From Lysinibacillus pakistanensis (lineage in GTDB: Bacteria > Bacillota > Bacilli > Bacillales_A > Planococcaceae), in contig NZ_CP126101.1 of the NCBI RefSeq assembly GCF_030123245.1, positions 5,144,501 to 5,208,500 of the forward strand: a stretch of 64,000 bases of DNA. The letters run 5' to 3'. Of this stretch, positions 35,181-45,592 are shown piece after piece. Positions within the stretch are counted from its first letter, which is position 1. Each line of letters starts with the position of its first letter. The notes below the pieces were generated by a model. That model did no database searches. It was given only the letters and a program-made list of their open reading frames with translations, and had not been told where the DNA came from. The translations under genes and the position numbers were made by a program.

Positions 35181-36560
35181 TTAATGAACCCCTTTACCAA
35201 TACTTAAATTAGCTACTTCCATAAATATTTCAGACAGAGAAGGGTGTGGTTGAATCATTTCAGCCATTTCATACACGGTACCTTCCAGACTCATATACGC
35301 CGATCCTTGTCCAATTAATTCTGTTACATACGGACCTACCATACACATACCATAAATTTCACCGTATTTAGAATCTGTAAATACTTTGACAAAGCCATCT
35401 TTTTTTCCTAAAGTCTGAGCTTTTCCATTTCCAAAAAGATTATATTTAGTAACTGTGTAATCAACACCCTTACTTTTCAAGTCATTTTCTGATTGGCCAA
35501 TACTTGCAATTTGTAAATTTGTATAAATGCATCTAGGCACGATAGAATAATCCATTTTCTTTTGATTGCCTAAAATATTCTCAATAACAGTTAACCCTTC
35601 TGCACTTGCAACGTGAGCAAGCTGGTATCCACCTATTACATCTCCGACAGCATAAATAGTTGAAATATTTGTTTGTAAATAGTCATTAACTTTAATAAAT
35701 GCTCCATTATATACTAGATCTATGTGCTTGGTCGCAGAATCGTTAGGTGTCCGCCCTACTGCGATAAGTAGCTCTTCTGAAGAAATGAAAACTTTCTCGC
35801 CCGATTTCTTCTCAACCACTAGCATCTTACATCCATTTTCTTCACTTACACTTGTCACAAGGTGGTCTGTTAAAATATTAATTCCTTTGTCGTGAAGCTT
35901 TTTGTGTAAAGCTTTTGAGGCTTCCTCATCCTCCATAGCAATAATTCTGTTGCTATATTCAATAATAGTCACTTTCGATCCTAAACTGCTAAATACATCT
36001 GCTAGCTCTACGCCTATTACCCCACCACCAACAATCGTCATAGATTTCGGTAATGTTTTAAGATCAAAAATTGTATCTGTTGTATGATATTGCACATTCT
36101 CTAAGCCATCTACTTTCGGAATAAGTGGACGGCTTCCTGTTGCAATAATAATATTTTTTGTTGAAAGAGTAGTCTTTTCATTATTTGAAATGACTTCAAC
36201 CTCTTGAGAATTTTTTATTAATCCTAATCCATTAAATACTTCTATTTTTCTAGCTTTTAATAAAGATTGAATACCCATTCTTAAATTATTGAGAACGGAA
36301 TTTTTGTAGGAAACCATACCCTCCATCGAAAATTCAACATCTTTTACTAAAATCCCACGTTGCTTTCCTTGCTCAATTTCCTCTAGTATTTCTGCATTTT
36401 TTAGATAGGTTTTTGATGGGATACAGCCTTGATTCAGGCAAGTTCCACCAAGCTGCTCGACCTCTATAAGCGCAACCCTTAGTCCTTCACTAGCTCCCCT
36501 CAACGCAGCAACATATCCGCCAGGGCCTCCGCCAATTATGATTACATCAAATGTTGTCAT
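35181..36560 (-). CDS. acoL: Dihydrolipoyl dehydrogenase (E3)
   Basis: A 459-residue FAD-dependent disulfide oxidoreductase that re-oxidises the lipoyl group of the E2 encoded upstream. It has IIIGGGPGGYVAALRG for FAD, the redox pair in GGTCLNQGCIPSK, GGGVIGVELADVFSSLG for NAD and the C-terminal His-Glu pair in IQPHPSLSEIF. The length is standard, with no fused lipoyl domain. It lies 14 bases after the E2 gene in the same operon. The symbol follows the acetoin-dehydrogenase naming; the true complex substrate is unproven. Confidence 0.92.
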   Translation of the reverse strand: MTTFDVIIIGGGPGGYVAALRGASEGLRVALIEVEQLGGTCLNQGCIPSKTYLKNAEILEEIEQGKQRGILVKDVEFSMEGMVSYKNSVLNNLRMGIQSLLKARKIEVFNGLGLIKNSQEVEVISNNEKTTLSTKNIIIATGSRPLIPKVDGLENVQYHTTDTIFDLKTLPKSMTIVGGGVIGVELADVFSSLGSKVTIIEYSNRIIAMEDEEASKALHKKLHDKGINILTDHLVTSVSEENGCKMLVVEKKSGEKVFISSEELLIAVGRTPNDSATKHIDLVYNGAFIKVNDYLQTNISTIYAVGDVIGGYQLAHVASAEGLTVIENILGNQKKMDYSIVPRCIYTNLQIASIGQSENDLKSKGVDYTVTKYNLFGNGKAQTLGKKDGFVKVFTDSKYGEIYGMCMVGPYVTELIGQGSAYMSLEGTVYEMAEMIQPHPSLSEIFMEVANLSIGKGVH

Positions 36561-36574
36561 ATCCTCACCTCAAC

Positions 36575-37861
36575 TTAAACAAGCATTCTAAATGGATTTT
36601 CTAGATTTTCTTTCAGGTCAGTCATAAACTGAGCAGCCGGTGCTCCGTCAATTACTCGATGATCAAACGATAATGATAATTGCATCATTGAATTTATAAC
36701 TACCTCGCCATTTTTTACAACTGGCTTTTCCACAATTCTTCCTACACCTAAAATCGCTGACTGTGGCTGATTAATAATCGGTGTAAATGAATCAACAGCA
36801 TACATACCTAAATTACTAATCGTAAAAGTACCATTTTCAAAATACTCTGGACTTAATTTTCCATTCTTTATGTTTGCAACTATTTCCTTACTTCTTTTTA
36901 CAATCTCCGCTAAGCCTATTTGATCTGTATTTTCAATTACTGGTACTACTAAACCTTCATCTAGGGAAACAGCAAATCCAATATTGACCTCTTCATAAAA
37001 ATAAATTTCGTTATTCTGTAATGAAATATTTAATGCTTTGTTTTTAGATAATGTATGTGCAACTGCTTTAACAATTAAATCGTTATAGGATAATCGATAT
37101 CCTGTTTCTTTCTCAATGACAGGTAGTAATTGTTTACGCAGAATTACACATTCCGTCATATTGATCTCTGTTGTCAATGTAACATGTGGTGCAGTGTAAT
37201 AGCTTTCGCTCATTCGCTCTGCAATGACTTTTCTCATGCCTTTTAACGGTACTTTTTTCAGCTGTGAAGATTCTCTCTCTTGTGCTGATGTTGTCTTAGT
37301 AACAGCAGACAAGACATCCTTTTTCGTTATTTTACCGTGCTGTCCTGAGCCAATTAACTCTTTATCATCTATCTTTAGATCCTGAACCATCTTTTGTGCC
37401 AATGGTGTGATTTTAGAAGTATCTTGTTGTAAGTAATTTTCAACATCCTGTTTTTGTACGCGACTATTCGGACCTGTTCCAGATACAAGGGAAAGGTCAA
37501 CCCCATTGTCTTTTGCAAGCTTGTTGGCAGCAGGTGTTTTTCGCACTTTTTCTTGCTCATTGATTTCTTCCAATTTATTATCTTTAGATTCTGAGAAGTT
37601 TTCAGTTTGCTCTATTGCCTCATTTTCTTCACCCATATAGGCAATAACTTCATGTACTTTTACTGTGCTACCTGCATCATATAATTTTTTTAATAGATGT
37701 CCTGAAGATTCTGCTTCTACTTCTAGAACAATTTTATCTGTTTGAATTTCAGCAATGGGATCGCCTTCCTCGATAAATTCACCATCATTTACTAGCCAAC
37801 TAACAATGATGCCCTCCTCCATCGTTGCTCCTAATTTGGGCATTACCACTTCTCTTGCCAT
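36575..37861 (-). CDS. acoC: Dihydrolipoamide acyltransferase (E2) with two subunit-binding domains
   Basis: A 428-residue E2 core. Residues 1-78 form one lipoyl domain (lipoyl Lys in EIQTDKIVLEVEA). Two peripheral-subunit-binding domains follow: about 105-140 (KTPAANKLAKDNGVDLSLVSGTGPN...) and about 145-190 (ITPLAQKMVQDLKIDDKEL...). The catalytic domain to the C-terminus has the active-site FDHRVIDGAPAAQF. Most E2s have a single such binding domain, so the double one is unusual. It transfers an acyl group, probably acetyl, from the E1 to CoA. Confidence 0.9.
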   Translation of the reverse strand: MAREVVMPKLGATMEEGIIVSWLVNDGEFIEEGDPIAEIQTDKIVLEVEAESSGHLLKKLYDAGSTVKVHEVIAYMGEENEAIEQTENFSESKDNKLEEINEQEKVRKTPAANKLAKDNGVDLSLVSGTGPNSRVQKQDVENYLQQDTSKITPLAQKMVQDLKIDDKELIGSGQHGKITKKDVLSAVTKTTSAQERESSQLKKVPLKGMRKVIAERMSESYYTAPHVTLTTEINMTECVILRKQLLPVIEKETGYRLSYNDLIVKAVAHTLSKNKALNISLQNNEIYFYEEVNIGFAVSLDEGLVVPVIENTDQIGLAEIVKRSKEIVANIKNGKLSPEYFENGTFTISNLGMYAVDSFTPIINQPQSAILGVGRIVEKPVVKNGEVVINSMMQLSLSFDHRVIDGAPAAQFMTDLKENLENPFRMLV

Positions 37862-37873
37862 TTTAGTTCACCT

Positions 37874-38854
37874 CTATTTGTTCATTAATTCTAAACATTT
37901 TTGATAAATATCTGATACTTGAGGGATTGCAGCCTTTTCAAGTTTTGGGTTGTATGGTATTGGTGCCTCTACTCCACCTAATCGTAAAATCGGTGCATCT
38001 AAGTAATCAAAGGCATCACTCTCTGCGATTAAACTAACAATTTCTGTACCAAATCCGCCTCTTTTCACTGCCTCATAAACGACTAGTACTCTTCCAGTTT
38101 TCTTTACAGATTCCAAAATCGCTTTTTCATCTAACGGAACAAGTGTCCGTGGGTCAATTACCTCCACATCAATTCCCTCTTGCTCTAGCTTTTGTGCAGC
38201 TTCTACCGCATGATTTACCATCATACCTGTAGCAATAATAGTAATGTCCTTCCCCTCTCGTTTAATATCTGCGACTCCAAGAGGAATTTCATAAGATTCT
38301 TCAGGAACATCTCCTTTTAGGTTATAAAGCATTTTATGCTCATAGAATAGAACTGGATTGTCATCTTTTATTGCAGCTTTTAGTAACCCCTTAGCATCGT
38401 AAGCATTGGAAGGTTGTACAACTTTTAGGCCTGGTATATGTGTCATCCAGGCTTCTAAGCTCTGTGAATGTTGTGCTGCAAATCCTGCACCGGAGCCAGC
38501 TGGTAATCTAACCACCATAGGAACCTTTGCTTTCCCTCCAAACATATAGCGCATTTTCGCCGCTTGGTTTACGATATTATCCATAGCAATTACAACAAAA
38601 TCCGAAAATTGAATTTCTAAAATTGGGCGCATTCCTGTCATTGCTGAACCTACCGCACAGCCACTAATTGCTGCTTCTGAAATAGGAGTAATGCGAACTC
38701 GTTCAGGACCAAATTCATCAATCATTCCACTTGTGACACCAAAAGCACCACCATATACTCCGATGTCCTCACCCATAATAAATACGTCATTATCTTCACG
38801 CATTACCTGAGTCATTGCTTCTTTAATAGCTTCTGAATAACTAATTTCTCTCAT
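37874..38854 (-). CDS. acoB: Thiamine-diphosphate dehydrogenase E1 beta subunit
   Basis: A 326-residue transketolase-like beta subunit of the acetoin/pyruvate dehydrogenase class: [20 protein letters not shown] at the start, then [17 protein letters not shown] and [20 protein letters not shown]. It pairs with the E1 alpha encoded just upstream. The ATG at 38854 is placed by AAGGAG; an upstream frame to 38881 overlaps the end of E1 alpha and lacks a site. It is closest in feel to AcoB, which cleaves acetoin; however no acetoin-specific residue can be verified by eye. Confidence 0.9.
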   Translation of the reverse strand: MREISYSEAIKEAMTQVMREDNDVFIMGEDIGVYGGAFGVTSGMIDEFGPERVRITPISEAAISGCAVGSAMTGMRPILEIQFSDFVVIAMDNIVNQAAKMRYMFGGKAKVPMVVRLPAGSGAGFAAQHSQSLEAWMTHIPGLKVVQPSNAYDAKGLLKAAIKDDNPVLFYEHKMLYNLKGDVPEESYEIPLGVADIKREGKDITIIATGMMVNHAVEAAQKLEQEGIDVEVIDPRTLVPLDEKAILESVKKTGRVLVVYEAVKRGGFGTEIVSLIAESDAFDYLDAPILRLGGVEAPIPYNPKLEKAAIPQVSDIYQKCLELMNK

Positions 38855-38873
38855 CTTGATTTCTCCTTTTCTC

Positions 38874-39863
38874 CTAGGCATAAATATCTGTCATTAAAGT
38901 ATCTAAACTTGGATCATCACTTTTTTCAGCATATTCAACCGCTTCTTTCATCTGGTTTTGAGCTTTTTCGTTTAACTCTATGAATTCGTTTTCATTTATG
39001 ACATTATTAGAAACTAGAATTTCCTTAAAAGCATCGATTGGATCCTTAGCTTTCTTCCATTCCTTCTCCTCTTCGCGCGTTCTATATTTTCGAGCATCAC
39101 TTCTTGAATGTCCTTCCCATCGGTAAGTTTCCGCTTCTATTAAAGTAGGACCATTACCTTGCTTCGCACGTTCGACTGCATCTTGTGTCGCTTTAATAAC
39201 CTCTAAAATGTTATTACCGTTAATCGTTTCGCTAGGAATTCCGTAGCTCGATCCTCTGACAGCAATGGACTCTATATTTGTCATTTCCTTAATAGAACCT
39301 GACATTCCATATAAATTATTTTCGCAGAAGAAAATTATAGGAAGCTTCCAAATTGAAGCAAGATTCAGGGATTCGTGGAACGCCCCTTCATTTGTTGCAC
39401 CATCTCCGAAGAAGCACAGTACTACATAGCCTAATTCCTTCATTTTAGATGTTAAAGCAGCGCCGACACCAAGCGGGAGACCAGCTGCTACAATACCATT
39501 CGCACCAAGATTCCCAACTTTCATATCGGCGATATGCATTGAACCACCTTTACCCTTACAATGGCCTGTTACCTTTCCGAGTAGCTCTGCGACCATCTTA
39601 TTAACATCTGTTCCTTTAGCAATACTATGTCCATGGCCACGATGTGTGCTTGTAATCTTATCTTCATTATTTAGTGGGAAACAAGCACCTACTGCTGTAG
39701 CTTCTTGACCAATACACAGATGCATAGTTCCATGAATTTTTCCTTGTTGATATAGTTGTTTCAATGTCTCTTCGAACTTTCTGATGAGAATCATGTCATA
39801 CAACATTTTCTTTAAATCCTGATTGTCTAAGCCTAATTCCTGAAATAATAATTCATTTGACAT
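38874..39863 (-). CDS. acoA: Thiamine-diphosphate dehydrogenase E1 alpha subunit
   Basis: A 329-residue E1 alpha. It has [13 protein letters not shown] at the substrate entry, the [11 protein letters not shown] loop and the ThDP-Mg motif [18 protein letters not shown] ... ENN. The size and loop content are those of acetoin dehydrogenase AcoA. AGGAGG lies before the ATG at 39863. It is the first gene of an operon running E1 alpha - E1 beta - E2 - E3 - SDR - aldehyde dehydrogenase - AroE-like, read from the sigma-54 promoter at 39902-39918. The reaction would be oxidative or acyloin cleavage giving an acyl-CoA. Confidence 0.92.
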   Translation of the reverse strand: MSNELLFQELGLDNQDLKKMLYDMILIRKFEETLKQLYQQGKIHGTMHLCIGQEATAVGACFPLNNEDKITSTHRGHGHSIAKGTDVNKMVAELLGKVTGHCKGKGGSMHIADMKVGNLGANGIVAAGLPLGVGAALTSKMKELGYVVLCFFGDGATNEGAFHESLNLASIWKLPIIFFCENNLYGMSGSIKEMTNIESIAVRGSSYGIPSETINGNNILEVIKATQDAVERAKQGNGPTLIEAETYRWEGHSRSDARKYRTREEEKEWKKAKDPIDAFKEILVSNNVINENEFIELNEKAQNQMKEAVEYAEKSDDPSLDTLMTDIYA

Positions 39864-39901
39864 ATTTAGAACCTCCTAAAAATATTTACATTAATTATTA
39901 A

Positions 39902-39918
39902 TGCAAAAAGCATGCCAA
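39902..39918 (-). promoter_or_regulatory. Sigma-54 promoter of the AcoABCL-type operon
   Basis: On the minus strand the bases read TTGGCATGCTTTTTGCA: GG of the -24 element and GC of the -12 element are twelve bases apart, close to the consensus TTGGCACN5TTGCA. It lies 39 bases before the E1 alpha start. Confidence 0.88.
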
Positions 39919-39969
39919 CTTTTATTGATGCAAAAACCCAGTATTTTCTCATCGAACTGGAGAAAAAAT

Positions 39970-40007
39970 GATGTATAATTGTGCCCAAGTGATGAATTAT
40001 TACATCA
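39970..40007. promoter_or_regulatory. Candidate upstream activator site for the AcoABCL-type operon
   Basis: GATGTATAATT (39970-39980) faces AATTATTACATC (39995-40006), and TGATG (39990-39994) faces CATCA (40003-40007). It contains CAAGTGATGA (39986-39995), which is also present in the site at 46953-46976. It is about 50-100 bases upstream of the -24 box, as expected for an enhancer-type site. Confidence 0.65.
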
Positions 40008-40030
40008 TGTCTACTTAAGGGGGAGTATGA

Positions 40031-41692
40031 ATGTTTTATAATCAATTAAAATTACTTGGGGTTATAGAGTGGGATCAAAATAGAGATGTTCTAGTATGTA
40101 ATGAAACTGCCAAGACTTATGAAAAATTTTTTGATGATATAAAAAAACAAGTTTCTAATGGTTATAAGTATTTTTGTATGTTGAATTCGAACTTGGAAAT
40201 AAATGTTTTAAACAATGTTGAGGATTTTTCTAAGCTAACAATTTTTTTATTACCTCTAACAGAATCCGTTAGCTTAAATCAAGAAATTGATAAATTGGAT
40301 AATTTAAAAAAAGAACTTGATGAAGTTATTAATTCATCGTTCGACGGCATTGTTATTTCTGATGCCAAAGGGAAGATTATGTATCAGAATCCTGCTTATG
40401 AAAGAATTACAGAGCTTTCAACTGAATTTTGTATAGGAAAAAACCTACAATCCTTAGTTGACAAAGGAATTATTGATGTTTCTGCATCATTGAAGGCTAT
40501 CAAGGGGAATCGTGCTATTACAATAAGTCAGAAGATTAAAACAGGGAAAAGCGTTTTAGTTTCGGCCGTTCCAATCAGAAACAAGCAAGGCGAAATCATT
40601 AAAATTGTGAATAATGTTCGTGACCTAACCCAGCTAAATAATTTAGAGACAGAAATTCAACAATTAGAAATCAAAAATCAAAGAATCCATGAAGAATTAC
40701 AACAATTAAAAGGGATTAGTGACCCGAAATATTCAATTATTGCACATTCTACACAAATGAAAGATGTTATTGACCGGGCTTTAAGAGTTGCACAAATTGA
40801 TTCAGGTGTATTAATTCAAGGGCCGTCTGGTGTAGGTAAAGAAAAAATAGTAGATTTAATACACCGAAATAGCATTCGCAAGGACGGACCATTGATAAAA
40901 ATTAATTGTGGTGCCATCCCTGAATCTCTTCTTGAATCGGAATTATTTGGATATGAATCAGGTTCTTTTACTGGTGCTACCAAAAAAGGCAAGGCTGGAT
41001 TATTTGAAGCCGCTAATAATGGGACAATCTTTTTAGATGAAATTGGAGAAATGCCATTACAGCTTCAAGTAAAACTATTACGTATTCTTCAAGAGCGGGA
41101 AGTTGTGAGAATTGGCGGTACAACACCTATTCAAGTAGATGTCCGTGTAATTGCTGCAACAAACAGGAATTTATCGGATATGATTGAAGAGATGAAATTT
41201 AGAGAGGATTTATATTATCGACTTAATATTATTCCAATCAAAATTCCACCGCTTGAGCAAAGAGTAGAGGATATCATTCCCCTTATTTATCATTTTACGA
41301 ATAATTTAAACATTAAATATGGATTAAACCGTTCTTTTTCATCTGAAGTGCTTGAAACGTTTGCAAACTATAAATGGCCGGGGAATGTCAGAGAGTTACA
41401 GAACATCGTAGAACGAGTTGTTTTAATGAGTCAACATTCAGAGATTACAATGGATGATCTACAAAGGGAATTAAACTTAAACAGCGATAGCAGCATTCAA
41501 GTATCAAATAGCAATGCTTTAATAACTCATCATTTACCGTTAAAGGATCAAATTGAATCGTTTGAGGAAAGTATTATTCGAGAAGCAATTAAAATTTATC
41601 CTAGTATAAGAAAAGCAGCAATTGCATTAAAAATTGATCAGTCCACACTTGTAAGAAAACTACAAAAATATAAAATAGAGAACCATTCTTAA
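40031..41692 (+). CDS. Sigma-54-dependent activator with PAS domain
   Basis: A 553-residue bacterial enhancer-binding protein. The first 100 residues match no family I know. A PAS sensor domain lies at about 105-215 (SSFDGIVISDAKGKIMYQNPAYERIT), then a coiled linker. The AAA+ domain (about 235-465) has Walker A GPSGVGKE, the sigma-54 contact loop GSFTGA (a normal variant of GAFTGA) and Walker B GTIFLDEIGEMP. A C-terminal Fis/TyrR-type helix-turn-helix follows (SIRKAAIALKIDQSTLVRKL). It is divergent from the AcoABCL-type operon and most likely drives both sigma-54 operons through the shared 10-mer. The PAS domain probably binds the inducer. Confidence 0.93.
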   Translation: MFYNQLKLLGVIEWDQNRDVLVCNETAKTYEKFFDDIKKQVSNGYKYFCMLNSNLEINVLNNVEDFSKLTIFLLPLTESVSLNQEIDKLDNLKKELDEVINSSFDGIVISDAKGKIMYQNPAYERITELSTEFCIGKNLQSLVDKGIIDVSASLKAIKGNRAITISQKIKTGKSVLVSAVPIRNKQGEIIKIVNNVRDLTQLNNLETEIQQLEIKNQRIHEELQQLKGISDPKYSIIAHSTQMKDVIDRALRVAQIDSGVLIQGPSGVGKEKIVDLIHRNSIRKDGPLIKINCGAIPESLLESELFGYESGSFTGATKKGKAGLFEAANNGTIFLDEIGEMPLQLQVKLLRILQEREVVRIGGTTPIQVDVRVIAATNRNLSDMIEEMKFREDLYYRLNIIPIKIPPLEQRVEDIIPLIYHFTNNLNIKYGLNRSFSSEVLETFANYKWPGNVRELQNIVERVVLMSQHSEITMDDLQRELNLNSDSSIQVSNSNALITHHLPLKDQIESFEESIIREAIKIYPSIRKAAIALKIDQSTLVRKLQKYKIENHS

Positions 41693-41749
41693 ACCTCCTG
41701 TTTTTTATTATAGTAGAAATCTGTCTTTTGTTAGATTTGAAGAGTTAAA

Positions 41750-41790
41750 AAAGTCGATTTGCATCACATTTTTTGTGGCAAATCGACTTT
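41750..41790. terminator. Bidirectional terminator between activator and TRAP genes
   Basis: AAAGTCGATTTGC (41750-41762) pairs with GCAAATCGACTTT (41778-41790), with T-runs on either side. Confidence 0.85.
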
Positions 41791-41814
41791 CTCATTTTTG
41801 GAGGTCAAGTATCA

Positions 41815-43107
41815 TTATTTACTAGATAATAAGTGTGGTAAAAATAACGTTAATTGAGGCACAAATGTAATGATGCCTAGTAATATTAGTAACGCTACTA
41901 AAATAGGGGTTAAATGTTTAAAGGTTTCTTCAAAACGTATATTTGCTACTTTTGCCCCAATAAACAGATTTAATCCCAATGGTGGTGTTAATAGGCCTAA
42001 CGTCAAGTTAAAGCATACGATCATCCCAAAATGTAATGGATCTACTCCTAAAGGTATAACGATTGGTAATAGTAATGGGACAAATATTAATAATGCTGCA
42101 ACAGTTTCAATAAACATTCCTACAACTAATAAGAAAAGGTTAATTAACACTAAAATGATAATCGGATTTGTTGTAAAGCCTGAAATACCATTAGCTATAT
42201 ATTGTGGCACTTGCTCTAATGTTAAAATTTTACCGAAGAACGTTGCGGTACCAACGAAAATCATGACAGAGCCAGATGTAACGGCAGCTTTTAAAAATAC
42301 ATCCATTAAATCACTGAATCGTAATTCTTTATAAATGAATATACTTACGATTAAGCTATAAACAACAGCTACTACCGCTGCTTCCGTAGGCGTGACAATA
42401 CCACCATAGATCCCGCCTAAAATAATAATAGGGGCTAATAATCCAAACTTTGCTTCATTTAATGATCGCCAAAAACCTATTTTTTCTTCCTCTGGTTGTT
42501 GGTCCACATAGCCTTCTTTTTTACATACAATATAGTTAATGATGATTAATATTACTGCAATTAATAAACCTGGGACAATACCAGCGATAAATAAATCACT
42601 AATTGATACCCCTGCCATGATCCCGTAGAAAATAAAGACAATACTTGGTGGTATGATAGGACCGAGGGCACCTGCACTTGCTGTTAATGCTGCAGCGTAT
42701 GGTTTCTTATAACCACTGTTAATCATGTGTGGTATCATAATTCCGCCGATACTAGCAACCGTTGCTGCACCTGATCCAGAGATTGCTGCAAAAATTAAAC
42801 TTGCAAGTATTGTAATTAAACCTAAGCTTCCTGTCCAGGAGCCCACCATTGATTTGAAGAAATCAATAAGTCTTCTAGAAATCCCCCCTGTACTCATTAA
42901 TTCACCCGCTAAGATGAAAAATGGTACAGCTAATAATGAGAACGAATCATTCGATGTAAATGTCGCTTGAATAAGAAATGAAATAGGTATTGTTCCTTCA
43001 ATTAAAACAACAGTTAACGCAGAAATAGCTAAAGCAATTGCAATTGGGATATTTATTAATAGACATAGAATAAATACAATTGTGAGAATTCCAATGGCCC
43101 CTAACAT
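41815..43107 (-). CDS. TRAP transporter large permease (DctM type)
   Basis: A 430-residue membrane protein with about twelve hydrophobic segments, the large transport subunit of a tripartite ATP-independent importer driven by a sodium gradient. PFFILAGELMSTGGISRRLIDF and the GPIIPPSIVFIFYG loop are typical DctM motifs. The start overlaps the DctQ stop by one base (TAATG). It should import an organic acid captured by the DctP protein. Confidence 0.93.
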   Translation of the reverse strand: MLGAIGILTIVFILCLLINIPIAIALAISALTVVLIEGTIPISFLIQATFTSNDSFSLLAVPFFILAGELMSTGGISRRLIDFFKSMVGSWTGSLGLITILASLIFAAISGSGAATVASIGGIMIPHMINSGYKKPYAAALTASAGALGPIIPPSIVFIFYGIMAGVSISDLFIAGIVPGLLIAVILIIINYIVCKKEGYVDQQPEEEKIGFWRSLNEAKFGLLAPIIILGGIYGGIVTPTEAAVVAVVYSLIVSIFIYKELRFSDLMDVFLKAAVTSGSVMIFVGTATFFGKILTLEQVPQYIANGISGFTTNPIIILVLINLFLLVVGMFIETVAALLIFVPLLLPIVIPLGVDPLHFGMIVCFNLTLGLLTPPLGLNLFIGAKVANIRFEETFKHLTPILVALLILLGIITFVPQLTLFLPHLLSSK

Positions 43108-43589
43108 TATTTCTCACCCTCTTTTCTCTTTACAAAAACATCTAATATCTCCACTACAAAAATTCTTATAGCCATTAAAAAATACCCAATTGGAATCCCT
43201 AAATAGACTACCCCCATTGGTAAATTAAGTGCTGCTGAGGTTGCGTTTTGTTTATATAAATTAAATGCATATTGAAAGCCTAGATACGAAATATATAAAC
43301 TGAACAGCATCCATACAAAACTACCTATCAAGTTCACATATGGACGAATTTTTTTGGGAATAATCATATTCAATGCTTCTACTCTAATATGTGCTTTCGT
43401 AATGACAGCATAGCTTGCACTAATAAAAACAAACCAAACAAACAAATATCTTGATAGTTCTTCTGCCCAAACAATTGAGGAGTTAAAAACATATCTTGAA
43501 ACCACAGCTGCAAACATGACTAATGTCATAATTAATAGAATTGCAAAGCTAGCATAAGCTTCAATTGGTTTCTTCATAGGCTTCTCCAT
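43107..43589 (-). CDS. TRAP transporter small permease (DctQ type)
   Basis: A 160-residue protein with four hydrophobic segments, the small membrane subunit that partners DctM. The SSIVWAEELSRYLFVWFVF segment near residues 35-53 is the family signature. GGGAGGG precedes the ATG. It lies 81 bases after dctP and overlaps dctM by one base. Confidence 0.9.
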   Translation of the reverse strand: MEKPMKKPIEAYASFAILLIMTLVMFAAVVSRYVFNSSIVWAEELSRYLFVWFVFISASYAVITKAHIRVEALNMIIPKKIRPYVNLIGSFVWMLFSLYISYLGFQYAFNLYKQNATSAALNLPMGVVYLGIPIGYFLMAIRIFVVEILDVFVKRKEGEK

Positions 43590-43670
43590 TGCTTGTCCCT
43601 CCCTTTGTACCCTTGTAATTCAAAATGTTTCATTACAAGGGCAATATGTTGAATTTTATTTCTCAGGAAA

Positions 43671-44720
43671 TTATTTCAATTCCCCTAGTAATTTAATAGC
43701 TAAATCATAATTTTCCTGACCAATTGCATCCATGTTTTCTTTGGCAACATTTGATGTTGCTTCTTTAAATTTCTTTCTCTCTTCTTCAGATAATTCAACT
43801 ACATCTACACCTTTATCTTTTAAGCCTTCGATGGCATCTTTTTCAGCTTTCGTTACAAGGTCTATTGCGTATTTTGTATATGAAGCTACAGATTCATCTA
43901 ACGTTTTTTTCATATCTTCGCTTAAACCATCATAGAAATCCTTATTTACTAGCACACCATGTAATAATAAAATGTGATTTGTCGCTGTAAAATGGTTATT
44001 TACTTCATAAAAGCGATCTCCGTAAATTAAAGGCGTTGTTGTAGAAACACCATCGATCGTCCCTTGCTGTAACCCTGTAAACACTTCACTATAAGCCATT
44101 GGTGTTGGGTTTGCTTTCATTGACTTCAATGTACTTAAATGTAAATTCGCAGATGAGCTTCTAATCTTTAAACCTTTTAAATCTGATGGTGCCTTAACAG
44201 ATGTTTTACCATTTAAAATGCTATAGTAGCCTAAATCAATGAATCCAAGCAGATACATATTTGATTTATCAGCAACTTCTTTCTTTAATAAGTCACCATA
44301 TTCTCCCTCTAGGAAAGTGTAAAACTGTTCACGGCTATCAAATAAAAAAGGTACATCGAAAATATTAAAAGCATTTGCACCAATTGAATTCGCAATACCG
44401 TATGCTGATGTTGTTGACAATTGAATTGTACCGTTTTGTAATAATTCTGCTGTTGTTTCATCAGAAGTAGTTAAGGTACCACCATTATAAATTTCAACTT
44501 TTACATCACCATTGCCTTTCTCTTCAATGGTATCTTTAAAATTTTCATATCCTAAATTTAAAAAGTTATTGGCATCGACTTGGTTTGCCATTTTTATCGT
44601 AATTGCTTTACCATTCGATGCTGATTCTTTTCCACTGTTGCTTGAACACGCTGCTAAAAATATTAACGACAATGCCATTATTGAAAACATTAATTTCTTT
44701 AGTACTTTTTTATTTTTCAT
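43671..44720 (-). CDS. TRAP transporter substrate-binding lipoprotein (DctP type)
   Basis: A 349-residue binding protein. The lipobox SLIFLAAC puts lipidation at about Cys25. The DctP domain is clear (GDVKVEIYNGGTL, PSDLKGLKIRSS, with the binding Arg in that segment, MAYSEVFTGLQQGTIDG). DctP proteins bind carboxylates through an Arg, so the imported compound is probably an organic acid, possibly hydroxylated or sugar-derived. It stands fourth in the operon with two SDR genes and a VOC gene ahead. Confidence 0.92.
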   Translation of the reverse strand: MKNKKVLKKLMFSIMALSLIFLAACSSNSGKESASNGKAITIKMANQVDANNFLNLGYENFKDTIEEKGNGDVKVEIYNGGTLTTSDETTAELLQNGTIQLSTTSAYGIANSIGANAFNIFDVPFLFDSREQFYTFLEGEYGDLLKKEVADKSNMYLLGFIDLGYYSILNGKTSVKAPSDLKGLKIRSSSANLHLSTLKSMKANPTPMAYSEVFTGLQQGTIDGVSTTTPLIYGDRFYEVNNHFTATNHILLLHGVLVNKDFYDGLSEDMKKTLDESVASYTKYAIDLVTKAEKDAIEGLKDKGVDVVELSEEERKKFKEATSNVAKENMDAIGQENYDLAIKLLGELK

Positions 44721-44789
44721 TGTATAAGCCTCCTACTTTTCACAAAATTAGTTCAATTGATTTGATAATTATTGTTCAATTCTACAGGT

Positions 44790-45548
44790 TTAAAAATTCA
44801 TTTTAGATTGTCCACCATCTACATTGATGGTTGCACCAACAATCCAAGAAGCTTTTTCAGACGATAAATAAACGACTACATCTGCAATTTCTTCTGGTTT
44901 ACCAAAGCGACCTGCTGGAATATCATTCTTTACAAACTCTTCAATCTTATTAGGATTCTCTCTAGTTAACCTTCCCCAAACGCCACTTTCATGATAAACG
45001 CTACCAGGCGCAATGCTATTAACCCTTATACCGTATTTAATGACTTCGTGTGCTAACGCTTTCGTGAAACTTATTAATGCTGCTTTTGCATTATTGTAGG
45101 TTGCCTTGCCTCCACTTTCCCTACCATAAATAGAAGAAATATTAATAATATTGCCACTTCCTCGTTTCTTCATATGTTTAAGGACCAATTTGCTAAGATG
45201 TACACTCGAAAAGTAATTTAATTCAAATGCTTCATAGAAATTCTCCATGGGTGTTTCTAATATACTAGAGCCATTACTTCCCCCTGCATTATTTATCAAT
45301 ATATCGATATGATCATGATCTAATATGTATTTTTCAATTAGACCTTCACGCTCATAATTATTCGTAATATCAGATTGATAGGTTGTTACATTTTTTAACT
45401 GCAGTTTGGCTTCATTCAAATGCTCTATAGAACGACCTACAATTGAAACGTTTGCATTTTCTTCTATAAACCTTTTTGCTATTTCCAGTCCAATACCTTT
45501 TGAACCACCAATAATCAATACATTTTTTCTAGCTAGATTCAACTCCAT
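44790..45548 (-). CDS. Short-chain dehydrogenase/reductase
   Basis: A 252-residue classical SDR with cofactor motif IGGSKGIG, LINNAGGSNG, catalytic Ser in ISSIYG and YNNAK as the YxxxK motif, ending in IVGATINVDGG. GTGAG is seven bases before the ATG at 45548; a GTG at 45560 in frame lacks a site. It is less like the other two SDRs of this regulon, so it may do a different oxidation step on the imported acid. Confidence 0.9.
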   Translation of the reverse strand: MELNLARKNVLIIGGSKGIGLEIAKRFIEENANVSIVGRSIEHLNEAKLQLKNVTTYQSDITNNYEREGLIEKYILDHDHIDILINNAGGSNGSSILETPMENFYEAFELNYFSSVHLSKLVLKHMKKRGSGNIINISSIYGRESGGKATYNNAKAALISFTKALAHEVIKYGIRVNSIAPGSVYHESGVWGRLTRENPNKIEEFVKNDIPAGRFGKPEEIADVVVYLSSEKASWIVGATINVDGGQSKMNF

Positions 45549-45592
45549 ATTATTGCTCACTTTCTTGGGATTATCGTTTAACCACCGAACTT

